DNA of 64,000 bases from Leminorella richardii (lineage in GTDB: Bacteria; Pseudomonadota; Gammaproteobacteria; Enterobacterales; Enterobacteriaceae), in assembly GCF_900478135.1 (NCBI RefSeq), contig NZ_LS483470.1:3587501-3651500 (forward strand), given 5' to 3'. Positions 43,660 through 53,301 of this stretch are shown here, in pieces. How positions within the stretch are numbered: position 1 is the first letter of the stretch; every line of letters starts with the position of its first letter. A program made the translations under genes and the position numbers. The notes under the pieces are model-generated. The model was not told where the DNA came from. It saw only the letters and a list, made by a program, of their open reading frames with translations, and did not search any database.

Positions 43660-45168
43660 TTACAATTTCTCCGTCAGCTTAGCTACAATACCCGCTGAAA
43701 AAGACTCCCTATCAATATAGGATGATGGTAGCATCTGCACTCTTAACTTTCCATTTTTTCTTGACCAATTTAATATATTACCCTCTTTATCTTTTCGCTT
43801 AACTTTATAACCTATACCTAATCTGATAGAAAATAGATTAAAAAAGCATCTTGGCCCAACGCCTACAAACGGCTCAAATATTACGCTATTATCTTTATCA
43901 CTAGCGCCAGGTATAGATATAGAATCGGGATGAAATTCAAACGCTTTACTCTTAGGATATGGCTCTATATAGATAACTCGCCTTATTCCGCTTGCGATTA
44001 TATGTTTAGCACAGTTATGGCATGGAAATGTCGTGCAATATAAAACACCATCATTAGTACTTATATTACTCCTTGCACATGCTAATATTGCCTCCATTTC
44101 AGCATGTACAACCCTTCCATATTCTGTAATATATTTCAGTTTGCTTCCCTTGAGCACTTCCATAACAGATACTTGCTGTTCTTCCGGGATGCCTAATAAA
44201 ATATCATCAATAATCGCGTTTCTTTCCTTAACATTTGAGTCATGGCCTAACTTATAATCTCTTCCATTATCACGATCCTTAATCCCACTATCCGTATACT
44301 CAGGCCAATATAAACCACCGCCAAAGGCCGGAACATCATTAGCGCCTGTAGAAACGATATTCCTATTCTTAGTCAGCACAGCGCCAACTTGGCGAGAAAG
44401 ATCGGCAGATCGCAATGACGCGGAAAATGCCATAAACATTGCATACTCATCAAACGTGGGCGTTATATAGGGATTTCCGAACATAAGGTCCAGAATTCTC
44501 CACAAGTCCTGATTTATCTTATCGACACTTCCCTTATAGTTTATAAAGAAATCTGAAAGCTCATAAGTATCGCGAGTATGCTGCCCCCACTCGTCTTTCT
44601 CTTCAGAATCTCGTTCGATTAATTTCTTTGCGTTCTCATATTCTATAAGCTTATTATTAGTGAGATAGTCCAACCTTCTGCTTTCATCAGCATATATACC
44701 TATAAGATAAAACCCATTTGTATAAATATCCCTAAGCATTTTCACTTCATCGGGGTGTTTTAATGAATTCACTATATACGCTTTTCTAAATGAGGGTTTC
44801 GATACAATCCCTTCTTGAGATTCGTATTTATTTCTTTTTTGATTTATTCTAGCGGCAACAAAACGTGCTAATATCGCATTATCTTCACAGATCCTTCTGA
44901 TATTATTCCCCTCCGTCATTAGATGACTTATATTTTCATAGACACTATGGCTTTCAGGTATATTTCTAACAACTGAGATTATATCTGACGATATCCTTAT
45001 TTCTTCTGTAGTATATTGAAATGCCTTTAGTCTATCCTGAATTGCACTCTTTATATTATCCATATCGGTACCCACAGCACCGACTAAACCAATCACCAAT
45101 TCAGAGTTGCCATCATGAGCATGAATAGCATCTTCAATTCGTTCAAGTATTTTTAGTGGTGGTGGCAT
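43660..45168 (-). CDS. Anti-phage dCTP/dCMP deaminase (AvcD-type)
   Basis: 502 residues in two parts. The N-terminal domain (about 1-240) is a P-loop-like kinase fold with GLVGAVGTDMDNIKSAI near residue 27. The C-terminal domain (about 250-500) is a deoxycytidylate deaminase with zinc ligands in VVHAEMEAILAC (HAE, near residue 353) and FPCHNCAKHI (PCxxC, near residue 382). This architecture is that of AvcD/dCTP-deaminase defence proteins, which on phage infection deplete dCTP and dCMP. In Vibrio the enzyme is held inactive by an upstream RNA, AvcI; the 130 bases upstream here (45169-45297) could encode such an RNA. AT-rich, next to selC, so likely island-borne. Confidence 0.88.
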   Translation of the reverse strand: MPPPLKILERIEDAIHAHDGNSELVIGLVGAVGTDMDNIKSAIQDRLKAFQYTTEEIRISSDIISVVRNIPESHSVYENISHLMTEGNNIRRICEDNAILARFVAARINQKRNKYESQEGIVSKPSFRKAYIVNSLKHPDEVKMLRDIYTNGFYLIGIYADESRRLDYLTNNKLIEYENAKKLIERDSEEKDEWGQHTRDTYELSDFFINYKGSVDKINQDLWRILDLMFGNPYITPTFDEYAMFMAFSASLRSADLSRQVGAVLTKNRNIVSTGANDVPAFGGGLYWPEYTDSGIKDRDNGRDYKLGHDSNVKERNAIIDDILLGIPEEQQVSVMEVLKGSKLKYITEYGRVVHAEMEAILACARSNISTNDGVLYCTTFPCHNCAKHIIASGIRRVIYIEPYPKSKAFEFHPDSISIPGASDKDNSVIFEPFVGVGPRCFFNLFSIRLGIGYKVKRKDKEGNILNWSRKNGKLRVQMLPSSYIDRESFSAGIVAKLTEKL

Positions 45169-45297
45169 TTTCTTCCCTTCTTATCGCTTTCCGCACAACA
45201 GCAGTCGATATATTGGAAGAATCAATTTATTACATACAATCTCTAAGATGTTAGTCCCATTTAATACCTTCGCGGCATATCTCACAAATAAATAAAC

Positions 45298-46479
45298 TTA
45301 ATAAACCAGCTCCCCATACCTATCCCGATACTCCTTCGGCGTAATGCCGTGCGCCTTCTTAAACACCGAGTAGAAATACTGTAGCGACGGGTAGCCGCAC
45401 ATCTGCGAAATCTCGTTAATCGACAGCGTGCTGGCCGCCAGAAACTCGCAGGCGCGGTTGAGCTTTTCCTGATGGATAAGGTTATGGATGGTGCTGCCGG
45501 TTTCGTCGCGGCAGCGCTTCTCCAGATTGGAGCGGGAGAGGCCGACTTCGTCCAGCACCTGCTCGACCTTGATGCCCTTGCAGGCGTGGTTGCGGATAAA
45601 GTGCATCGCCTGGATCACCGCCGGATCGTGCAGCGAACGGTAGTCCGTCGAGCGGCGCTCCACCACCTTCATCGGCGGCACCAGAACGCGCTGGACGGGA
45701 AGTGTGCCCTGCCCGCCCAGCAGGCGATGCAGCAGCTTGGCGGCCTGATAGCCCATCTGCCGCGAGCCCTGCGCCACGGAGGACAGCGCCACGCGGGACA
45801 GGTAGCGCGTCAGCTCTTCGTTGTCGATGCCAATCACGCACAGCTTTTCCGGCACTGCGATGCCTAAATGCTCGCACACCTGTAACAGGTGACGAGCGCG
45901 GGCGTCGGTCACGGCGATAATGCCGGTGTGGGCCGGCAGGTTTTGCAGCCAGTCGGAAAGGCGATTCTGGGCGTGCTTCCAGTTCTCCGGCGCGGTCTCC
46001 ATGCCCTGATAGACCGAGCTGCGGTAGTTGCCCTCCGCCGCCAGCTGGCGAAACGCGTGCTCACGCTCCTGCGCCCAGCGGTGAGTGTCATCATGGGGAA
46101 GGCCGTAAAAGGCGAAGTGGTTAAGCCCCTTCTCCTTCAGGTGTTCAAACGCCAGCTTGACCAGCGCGTGGTTATCGGTGGCGATATAGTGCGCCTTGGG
46201 GTAGTCCTCATCGCGGTGATAGGAGCCGCCAACGCCGACGACGGGAATGTCCGCCCCGCTGAGCGCCTGTTCGATAGCCGGATCGTCAAAGTCCGCTATC
46301 ACGCCGTCGCCCAGCCACGCCTTGACGCTGTCTATCCGACAGCGGAAGTCTTCATCAATGAAAATATCCCAGTCGCACTGAGATGCCTGCAAATACTCGC
46401 CAACGCCCTCAATCACCTGGCGATCGTAGACCTTGTTGGCGTTAAACAGCAGCGTAATGCGAAAGCGTTTTTCAAACAT
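45298..46479 (-). CDS. xylR: Xylose operon activator XylR
   Basis: 393 residues (E. coli 392). The N-terminal LacI/periplasmic-binding-type domain binds D-xylose (RITLLFNANKVYDRQVIEGV at the start) and the C-terminal AraC-type domain has two helix-turn-helix motifs, with the final CGYPSLQYFYSVFKKAHGITPKEYRDRY signature. It activates xylAB and xylFGH when xylose is present. Last gene of the leftward xylFGH-xylR series; a repeat (copy B) and a small antitoxin-like gene separate it from xylH, so in this genome it may be transcribed mostly from its own promoter. Confidence 0.96.
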   Translation of the reverse strand: MFEKRFRITLLFNANKVYDRQVIEGVGEYLQASQCDWDIFIDEDFRCRIDSVKAWLGDGVIADFDDPAIEQALSGADIPVVGVGGSYHRDEDYPKAHYIATDNHALVKLAFEHLKEKGLNHFAFYGLPHDDTHRWAQEREHAFRQLAAEGNYRSSVYQGMETAPENWKHAQNRLSDWLQNLPAHTGIIAVTDARARHLLQVCEHLGIAVPEKLCVIGIDNEELTRYLSRVALSSVAQGSRQMGYQAAKLLHRLLGGQGTLPVQRVLVPPMKVVERRSTDYRSLHDPAVIQAMHFIRNHACKGIKVEQVLDEVGLSRSNLEKRCRDETGSTIHNLIHQEKLNRACEFLAASTLSINEISQMCGYPSLQYFYSVFKKAHGITPKEYRDRYGELVY

Positions 46480-46605
46480 AGGGCGTTAATCCTGACGGAC
46501 TGTTATAGAGTTACTTGCATAGTACTAAAATGCAATGTTACTTCAATAAGATAGCTCACATTTACCCAAGCACCACAATTAAGGAATGACACAACATAAG
46601 TTAAC

Positions 46606-46792
46606 CGACGGGAGAGCGTTCCGTGGGGGTCGACTTGGCGCAAGCGCTGGCCCTTTAGGGTGAAGCCCGAAGGGCTTCATAACTGCCCGTAGGAACGGTA
46701 GGCCCGTCGCTCTCCCAGGCCAAATACAGGCGCACTTCCGACCGAGCACAATGGCGATATACGCATGCTGCATTTTCGGTCGGAATATCCAC
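46606..46792 (-). repeat. Modular palindromic intergenic repeat, copy B
   Basis: Reverse orientation relative to copy A. Contains GAAGCCCGAAGGGCTTC, the CCCTTTAGGG module and the terminal hairpin with stem TTCCGACCG/CGGTCGGAA near 46735-46790. Lacks most of the internal palindromes of copies A and C. Confidence 0.85.
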
Positions 46793-46801
46793 CGAAACCG
46801 A

Positions 46802-46966
46802 TTAGGACTCTTTAACGCTCGGTTTTCTCAAACTCTCCACCCACGCCAAAACCTCCCCATGTGAGATAACCTGACCGCTATCTGCCTGCTTAAGCGCCTC
46901 ACGCGTCATCCCTTCGGCACGCTCAGCATCAGAGATGACATTAACCTCGACGTTGTTTTGCAACAT
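46802..46966 (-). CDS. 54-residue antitoxin-like protein (orphan)
   Basis: Reads MLQNNVEVNVISDAERAEGM then TREALKQADSGQVISHGEVLAWVESLRKP. The ALKQADSGxxISHxEVxAWxES pattern resembles the RelB/ParD-type 'stability determinant' antitoxins. A clear AGGAG lies eight bases upstream of the ATG. A toxin gene would normally follow at once; here the repeat copy B begins about ten bases after the stop, so the toxin is missing or was displaced. It lies between xylH and xylR on the same strand. Confidence 0.68.
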   Translation of the reverse strand: MLQNNVEVNVISDAERAEGMTREALKQADSGQVISHGEVLAWVESLRKPSVKES

Positions 46967-47102
46967 GCTGATTCTCCTTCCTCTTGGCTAAACAAAGCCA
47001 GTGTGCCGTATAGATTAAAACCCCGCACGCTCTCCGATTCCACCCTGCGGCGCAGATCGAAAAAAACGTGCGGGGCGAACTGCCTAGGGCAGGAATAACC
47101 TA

Positions 47103-48268
47103 TCAGGCCCGCTTCTTGGTCGCCGAATCCATCCACACCGCCAGCAGCAGGATCGAGCCCTTGACGATGTACTGCCAGAAGGTCGGCACGTCGAGCATGC
47201 TCATGCCGTTGTCCAGCGAGGCCATGATGAATGCCCCATCACCGCGCCCGCCACGCTGCCGACGCCGCCGGAGAGGCTGGTGCCGCCGATCACGCAGGCG
47301 GCGATGGCGTCCAGCTCGGCGATGTTGCCCGCCGACGGCGAGCCTGCGCCCAGGCGGGAGCTTAAAATCAGCCCGGCGATGGCTACCATCAGGCCGTTGA
47401 TAGCGAACACCGCCAGCTTAGTGCGCTCAACGTTGATGCCCGACAGCCTTGCCGCGTCGATATTGCCGCCAATGGCGTAAATTCGGCGACCGAAGGCGGT
47501 GCGGGTTGCCATAAAGATGCCGACCATCATCAGCGCGGCGAGGATAAGCACTGGCGTCGGTACGCCGCGGTAGTCGTTCAACAGCCAAATCGCACCGAGC
47601 AGAATAACGGCCATCAGGCTCTGGCGGCCTACGTCGTTCACCGCCCCAGCCACCGGCAGCCCCAGCGCGACGCGATGAGCCCGCTGGCGCCACTGCCAGA
47701 TAATGAACAGCGTCATCACCGCGATGCCTATGCCAAAGCCGATGCCGTTCGGCAGGTAGCTCTGACCAATCTGCGACATTGCCGCGCTGGTCGGCGATAC
47801 GGTGGTACCGTTGGTGATACCCACCAGAATGCCGCGAAACGCCAGCATCCCCGCGAGGGTGACGATAAACGACGGCACCTTGCGGTAGGCCACCCACCAG
47901 CCGTTCCACGCGCCCAGCAGCAGCCCGGCCGCCAGCGTCACGACGATGGTCAGCGGCAAAGGCCAGCCGAGCCAGACGTCAAAAATCGCCGCCGCGCCGC
48001 CCAAAAGCCCCATCATCGAGCCGACGGAAAGGTCGATCTCCGCCGAAATAATAACAAACACCATCCCGACCGCCAGAATGCCGGTGATCGCCGTCTGGCG
48101 CAGCAGGTTGGAGATATTGCGCGGGCTGATGTAGGCGCCGTCTGTCGCGACGCTGAAAAACAGGACAATCACGACGATGGCCGCCAGCATCACGAAAACC
48201 TGCAGGTTGACGCGCTTAGGGCGCGCGGCGGCGGCCTTCGGCGTATCGGTCACTACGTTATTTACCAT
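47103..48268 (-). CDS. xylH: D-xylose ABC transporter permease XylH (frameshift near the end)
   Basis: About 388 residues, an inner-membrane permease with ten or more hydrophobic segments. The EIDLSVGSMMGLLGG signature of the RbsC/XylH family is near residue 85. The frame is broken near 47234-47237, where a C-run (G-run on the gene strand) is one base short; adding one base restores VMGAFIMASLDNGMSMLDVP and the normal end RKKA-like at 47103. Start at ATG 48268 (MVNNVVTD), with AGGAG eight bases upstream; it overlaps the end of xylG by 11 bases, showing translational coupling. Confidence 0.93.
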
Positions 48269-49787
48269 GGTGTTCACTCCTGAGTGCTGCTTCCATAATC
48301 TGTTCTTGCGTCAATCCCCGGTTTTGCAGGTCGGCCTTGATGCGCCCTTCGTGCATCACCAGCACCCGATCGCTTAAGCCCAGCACTTCCGGCAGTTCGG
48401 ACGAAATGACGATAAGCGCGATGCCCTGCTCCACCAGCTGGTTAATCAGCTTGTAGATTTCATACTTGGCGCCGATGTCGATGCCCCGCGTCGGCTCGTC
48501 GAGGATCAGAATTTTCGGATTGAGCAGCAGGCACTTGGCGAGGATCGCCTTCTGCTGGTTGCCGCCGCTCAGGCGGGCTATCGCCAGCTCCACCGACGAG
48601 GTTTTCACCTTAAGGCGCGCGATGGATTCATTGATGGTCGCCTGCTCTTTGGCGTCGTTAAGCACCCCGAGCGGGCCGCTGAAGTCGTCCAGCGCCGCCA
48701 GCGTGATGTTAGCGCCGACGCCCATAATCGGCACGATGCCGTCTTTTTTGCGGTCTTCCGGCACCATGGCGATGCCGTGGGCGATGGCGTCCTGACAGCG
48801 GCGGATTTTCACCGGCTCGCCGTTGATAAAAATCTCCCCCTGCCAGCGGCCGCGATAGGCGCCGAACAGGCACTGCACGGTTTCGGTTCTGCCCGCGCCC
48901 ACCAGCCCGGCGATGCCGAGGATTTCCCCTTTATGCAGGGCAAAGGAGACGTCGTTGACCCGCTTGATGTGGGTATTGATCGGGTGCCAGGCGGTCAGGT
49001 TTTCCACCCGCAGCACCTCTTCGCCGATGGCGTGCTCGGACTGCGGATACAGTTCCTTCAGCTCGCGCCCCACCATCATGGCGATAATGTCGTCTTCGCT
49101 CATCTCGGTAGCCGAACGCGTGCCGATGTGCTTACCGTCGCGGATCACGCAAATCCAGTCGGAGATGGCCTTCACTTCGTTCAGCTTGTGGGAAATGTAG
49201 ATGCAGGCGATGCCGTGGCTTTGCAGGTCGCGGATAATGTCGAGCAGGATGTCCGTTTCGCTCTCGGTCAGCGAGGCGGTCGGCTCGTCCAACACCAGCA
49301 GCCGCACCTGCTTGTTCAGCGCCTTAGCGATCTCTACCAGCTGCTGCTGTCCCAGCCCCAGCTCGCCCACTTTGGCGTTCGGGCTGACGTTAAGCTTCAC
49401 CTGCCCCAGCAGGCGCTGGCAGCGCAGAAACATGGCGTCGTAGTCCATCACGCCGAAGCGGCAGCGCTCAGAGCCGAGGAAAATGTTTTCCAGCACCGTC
49501 ATCTCCTTCACCAGCGCCAGTTCCTGGTGAATGATGGCAATGCCCTTTTGTTCAGTGTCGCGAATGGTCTTGGCGGCAATCAAATCGCCGGAAAACACGA
49601 TATCCCCCTGATACTGGCCGTGCGGGTAAATGCCGCACAGCACCTTCATCAGCGTCGACTTGCCGGAGCCGTTCTCCCCGCACAGGGAGAGTACCTGCCC
49701 CGCGTCGAGCGTCAGGGAAATATCGTCGACGGCTTTAACATCACCAAAGGTTTTGGTGATGTGCCGCATTTCTAACAGATGTGGCAT
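48258..49787 (-). CDS. xylG: D-xylose ABC transporter ATP-binding protein XylG
   Basis: 509 residues with two ABC domains. Domain 1 has Walker A GENGSGKST near residue 37 and the signature LGLGQQQLVE-like sequence before LLVLDEPTAS (Walker B). Domain 2 has the degenerate GLVGAGRTE Walker A, then LSGGNQQKAILAKCL and ILILDEPTRGIDIG. Energises xylose import with XylF and XylH. Start at ATG 49787 (MPHLLEMRHITKTFG). It lies 99 bases after xylF and overlaps xylH. Confidence 0.96.
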   Translation of the reverse strand: MPHLLEMRHITKTFGDVKAVDDISLTLDAGQVLSLCGENGSGKSTLMKVLCGIYPHGQYQGDIVFSGDLIAAKTIRDTEQKGIAIIHQELALVKEMTVLENIFLGSERCRFGVMDYDAMFLRCQRLLGQVKLNVSPNAKVGELGLGQQQLVEIAKALNKQVRLLVLDEPTASLTESETDILLDIIRDLQSHGIACIYISHKLNEVKAISDWICVIRDGKHIGTRSATEMSEDDIIAMMVGRELKELYPQSEHAIGEEVLRVENLTAWHPINTHIKRVNDVSFALHKGEILGIAGLVGAGRTETVQCLFGAYRGRWQGEIFINGEPVKIRRCQDAIAHGIAMVPEDRKKDGIVPIMGVGANITLAALDDFSGPLGVLNDAKEQATINESIARLKVKTSSVELAIARLSGGNQQKAILAKCLLLNPKILILDEPTRGIDIGAKYEIYKLINQLVEQGIALIVISSELPEVLGLSDRVLVMHEGRIKADLQNRGLTQEQIMEAALRSEHHGK

Positions 49788-49886
49788 CAGATGTACTCCA
49801 CACTACGGGCAACGTGACGGTAAGCCGCGTATTGCCTACCGTCGTCCATGAGATCCGGGCGCGAGAAACAGCGCCCGGCGCGTCCG

Positions 49887-50886
49887 TTAGTTATAGATAC
49901 TCTCTTTGCTGTGGAAGCCGTCGGCCACCACGGTGGCGTCGATGTTGGACTTCTCGACTTCAACCGGGGTCAGCAGGTAGGCAGGCACGTCTTTCTTGCC
50001 GTTGTTCAGGGTGGCGTTGGACTTGGGCGCTTTACCGTTGCCCAAATCGACGGCGATTTCCGCCGCTTCATTCGCCAGCAGCTTGATGGGCTTGTAGACC
50101 GTCATGGTCTGAGTGCCCGCCACGATGCGCTTGATGCCCGCAAGGTCTGCGTCCTGCCCGGAGATGGCGACTTTGCCCCGCCAGCCCCTGAGCGACCAGC
50201 GCCTGTACCGCGCCGCCTGCGGTGGCGTCGTTAGAGGCAACCACGGCGTCGATCTTGTTGTTGTTGGCCGTCAGGGCGTTTTCCATGATTTTCAGCGCGT
50301 TCTCCGGCAGCCAGGCGTCAACCCACTGGTCGCCGACGATCTTGATTTTGCCTTCTTTAATCAGCGGATTAAGCACGTTCATCTGCCCCTGACGGAACAG
50401 CTTGGCGTTGTTGTCCACCGGCGAGCCGCCCATCAGGAAGTAGTTGCCCTGCGGCACGCGGTCTACCAGGCTCTTGGCCTGTAGCTCACCCACTTTTTCG
50501 TTGTTAAACGAGATGTAGAAATCGATATCGGCGTCGTTAATCAGCCGGTCGTAGGCCAGCACCTTGATGCCTTCGCGCTTGGCTTCCGCAATCACGTTGC
50601 TCAGCACCTGACCGTTGTAGGGAATGATCACCAGCACGTCGACGCCGCGGTTGATCATGTTCTCAATCTGCGACATCTGGGTTTCTTCGTTGCCGTTGGC
50701 GGACTGCACAAACACCTTGGCGCCCAGCGATTCCGCTTTAGCAACGAAGATGTCGCGGTCTTTCTGCCAGCGCTCCAGGCGCAGGTCATCAATCGCCATG
50801 CCGATTTTTACGTCTTTGGCGTTAGCCATATGTCCTGATAGCGCCAGTGATGCACAAACGGCAAGTAATACATGCTTTAGTCTCAT
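49887..50886 (-). CDS. xylF: D-xylose-binding periplasmic protein XylF (frameshift)
   Basis: About 331 residues with signal peptide MRLKHVLLAVCASLALSGHM and mature start KDVKIGMAIDDLRLERWQKD, typical of XylF. The frame breaks near residue 235: the C-run at 50176-50179 (gene strand G-run) has one base too many. Removing one restores QGLAGKVAISGQDADLAGIK and the rest of the family sequence to the stop at 49887. First gene of the leftward xylFGH operon; divergent from xylA. Binds D-xylose in the periplasm for XylGH. The lesion, if real, would abolish high-affinity xylose uptake. Confidence 0.93.
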
Positions 50887-51457
50887 TTGTTTACATCCTA
50901 TTTTGGTAAAGCTATTTCAGTCTTTACGCCCGTCGCCTATTCATTTGCAACGCGCGCAGCGGATAAAGGATAAATAATCACAACCATAGTGTTATCAGTT
51001 ATTCCCACCGTATCAATTACAGATTCTTACCACCGTATTACGTTTTTTGGTTTATTTTCATTTTTTTGAGAAGAGTCATATTTTGCATATAAAAAATGAA
51101 AAAAGGCCAACGTCGATAAAAATAAAAAAGACGTATAAATCATACCAATAAATAAAAACAACCCTGTGAAAAGAAAGAATAATCAGGCACCTATTGTGAA
51201 GTCGATCACAGTAGCTAAATTTCATAACCCACAATTCAAATCTGGGAATAACCTCGCAGAAATTTACTCTTTATGATTCTTTTCAATATAAATATCCATC
51301 GTGAAAAAAGCGTTGAAAACCCTATTTTCAGCAGCAGGAAAATAGCCCGATGGGAAAGGTAACGCTAAAGAAAATATTTTTAGCCTACGCCCTTTCTGAA
51401 AAACGCCCTATTTCACAAATAAACCCGGCATCACTCTATTGCTGAAAGGAAACCGTT
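50887..51457. promoter_or_regulatory. xylF/xylA divergent control region
   Basis: About 570 bases, AT-rich, without a gene. Holds the CRP site at 51195-51210 and candidate XylR half-sites as direct repeats, for example GAAAAAAGC at 51303 and GAAAAC at 51315 close to the xylA side. In E. coli a XylR and CRP site pair in this interval drives both xylA and xylF. Confidence 0.7.
51195..51210. promoter_or_regulatory. CRP-binding site in the xyl divergent region
   Basis: TGTGA-agtcga-TCACA is a perfect match to the CRP consensus TGTGA-N6-TCACA. Midway between xylF and xylA, it accounts for catabolite control of both. Confidence 0.88.
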
Positions 51458-52777
51458 ATGACCCAGTACTTCGACAAGTTAGACAAGGTCCGCTATGAAG
51501 GCACTGCCAGCAAAAATCCTCTGGCCTTTCGTCACTACAACCCGGACGAGCTGATTCTGGGTAAGAGAATGGAAGACCACCTGCGCTTTGCGGCCTGCTA
51601 CTGGCACACGTTCTGCTGGAACGGCGCCGACATGTTCGGCACCGGGTCGTTCAATCGCCCCTGGCAGAGCAACGGCGACGCGCTGGAGCGCGCCAAGGCC
51701 AAGGCCGACGTGGCGTTTGAGTTTTTCGGCAAGCTGAACGTGCCGTTCTACTGCTTCCACGACATCGACGTGTCTCCTGAAGGCGGCTCGGTAAAAGAGT
51801 ATTTGAACAATCTGACCGTCATGACCGACGTGCTGGCGAAAAAGCAGCAAGAGAGCGGCGTGCGCCTGCTGTGGGGCACCGCCAACTGCTTCACCAACCC
51901 GCGCTACGCGGCGGGCGCGGCCACCAACCCGAATCCGGACGTCTTTGCCTACGCGGCAACCCAGGTGGTCAGCGCCATGAAGGCCACTCAAACCCTCGGC
52001 GGTGAAAACTACGTGCTGTGGGGAGGCCGAGAAGGCTACGAAACCCTGCTCAACACCGACCTGCGTCAGGAGCGCGAGCAGTTGGGCCGCTTTATGCAGA
52101 TGGTGGTCGAGCACAAGCACAAGATCGGCTTTAACGGCACCCTGCTGATCGAACCCAAGCCGCAGGAGCCGACCAAGCACCAGTACGACTACGACGTCGC
52201 TACCGTGTACGGCTTCCTCAAGCAGTTCGGTCTGGAAAAAGAGGTGAAGGTCAACATCGAGGCTAACCACGCCACCCTCGCCGGCCACAGCTTCCACCAC
52301 GAAATCGCCTCCGCCATCGCGCTGGGTATTTTCGGCTCCGTCGACGCCAACCGCGGCGACGCGCAGCTCGGCTGGGACACCGACCAGTTCCCGAACAGCG
52401 TGGAAGAAAACGCGCTGATCATGTACGAAATCATCAAGGCGGGCGGCTTCACCACCGGCGGCCTGAACTATGACGCCAAAGTGCGCCGCCAGAGCGTTGA
52501 CAAGTACGACCTATTCTACGGCCACATCGGCGCGATGGACGTTATGGCGCTGTCGCTGAAAATCGCCGCCAAGATGGTGGAAGACGGCGCGCTGGATCAG
52601 AAAATCGCTGAACGCTACGCAGGCTGGAACGGCAAGCTCGGTCAGCAAATTCTGGCTGGTGAAAGCTCGCTGGAGTCGCTGGCTAAATATGCCGAAAGCG
52701 GCCAGATTAACCCGCAGCACCCGAGCGGCCAGCAGGAGCTGCTTGAGAATCTGGTGAATCGTTATATTTTTGGTTAG
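51458..52777 (+). CDS. xylA: Xylose isomerase XylA
   Basis: Converts D-xylose to D-xylulose; a divalent-metal enzyme. 439 residues (E. coli 440), start MTQYFDKLDKVRYEG. Catalytic histidine and aspartate are in YCFHDIDVSPEG near residue 102, the metal ligands in LIEPKPQEPTKHQYDYD near residue 230 and NIEANHATLAGHSFHHE near residue 266, and the region DANRGDAQLGWDTDQFP near residue 296. Intact. Followed by a strong terminator and repeat copy C before xylB, so xylB may be transcribed separately. Confidence 0.98.
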   Translation: MTQYFDKLDKVRYEGTASKNPLAFRHYNPDELILGKRMEDHLRFAACYWHTFCWNGADMFGTGSFNRPWQSNGDALERAKAKADVAFEFFGKLNVPFYCFHDIDVSPEGGSVKEYLNNLTVMTDVLAKKQQESGVRLLWGTANCFTNPRYAAGAATNPNPDVFAYAATQVVSAMKATQTLGGENYVLWGGREGYETLLNTDLRQEREQLGRFMQMVVEHKHKIGFNGTLLIEPKPQEPTKHQYDYDVATVYGFLKQFGLEKEVKVNIEANHATLAGHSFHHEIASAIALGIFGSVDANRGDAQLGWDTDQFPNSVEENALIMYEIIKAGGFTTGGLNYDAKVRRQSVDKYDLFYGHIGAMDVMALSLKIAAKMVEDGALDQKIAERYAGWNGKLGQQILAGESSLESLAKYAESGQINPQHPSGQQELLENLVNRYIFG

Positions 52778-52784
52778 GTTGGTT

Positions 52785-52810
52785 GGGGACTCGAAAGAGT
52801 CCCCTTTTTT
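52785..52810 (+). terminator. xylA terminator
   Basis: GGGGACTC-gaaa-GAGTCCCC with a GNRA-like tetraloop followed by six T residues. Strong, eight bases after the xylA stop. Confidence 0.95.
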
Positions 52811-52830
52811 AATGGGTTAAATGAGCTGTT

Positions 52831-53262
52831 GTGTATATTCCGGCCGTAAATACGCTGTGCCTATATCACCATGGTGCTCGGCCGGGAAACAGACCATATT
52901 AAGTTCAGGTATACGGCGGGCTACGCCCGCCGTTCAAAGTAATTATTTTTCTTTTTGAATAAATTAGAGAAGCTAAACGGAGGGAGAGCGCTACTCGCTC
53001 CGCTCGCCCTTCGGGCCAACACTTCGTGTTGTTCAACGCCTAAAGGCGTTGTCCGTGGGGGTCGACTTGGCGTAAGCCAACGACAAACCGGCAAAGCCGG
53101 TTTGAACAGCGCTTGCGCTGGCCCTTTAGGGTGAAGCCCGAAGGGCTTCATAACTGCCCGTAGGAAGGCTAGGCCCGACGCTCTTCAGGCTAAAAAGAGG
53201 CGCCCTTCCGGCCGAGCACAGCGACAATATAGGCACAGAGTATTTACGGCCGGAATATACAC
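52831..53262. repeat. Modular palindromic intergenic repeat, copy C, with terminal inverted repeats
   Basis: A 432-base element between xylA and xylB. The 36-base ends (52831-52866 and 53227-53262) are inverted copies of GTGTATATTCCGGCCGTAAA... differing at one position. Inside the right part are the same palindromes as in copy A (CAACGCCTAAAGGCGTTG, AACCGGCAAAGCCGGTT, GAAGCCCGAAGGGCTTC). The structure resembles a miniature element of MITE type; no transposase is present. Confidence 0.85.
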
Positions 53263-53301
53263 CAGAGCTAATTTAAAAAATAATATTCTGAAGGACCCAC
53301 T

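Noticed and set aside
48777..49775. 332-codon open frame antisense to xylG
   Set aside because: Shadow of xylG with no binding site or family resemblance. The same applies to long frames at 63005-63916 (antisense selA), 45889-46554 (antisense xylR) and 35211-35873 (antisense to the lyase).
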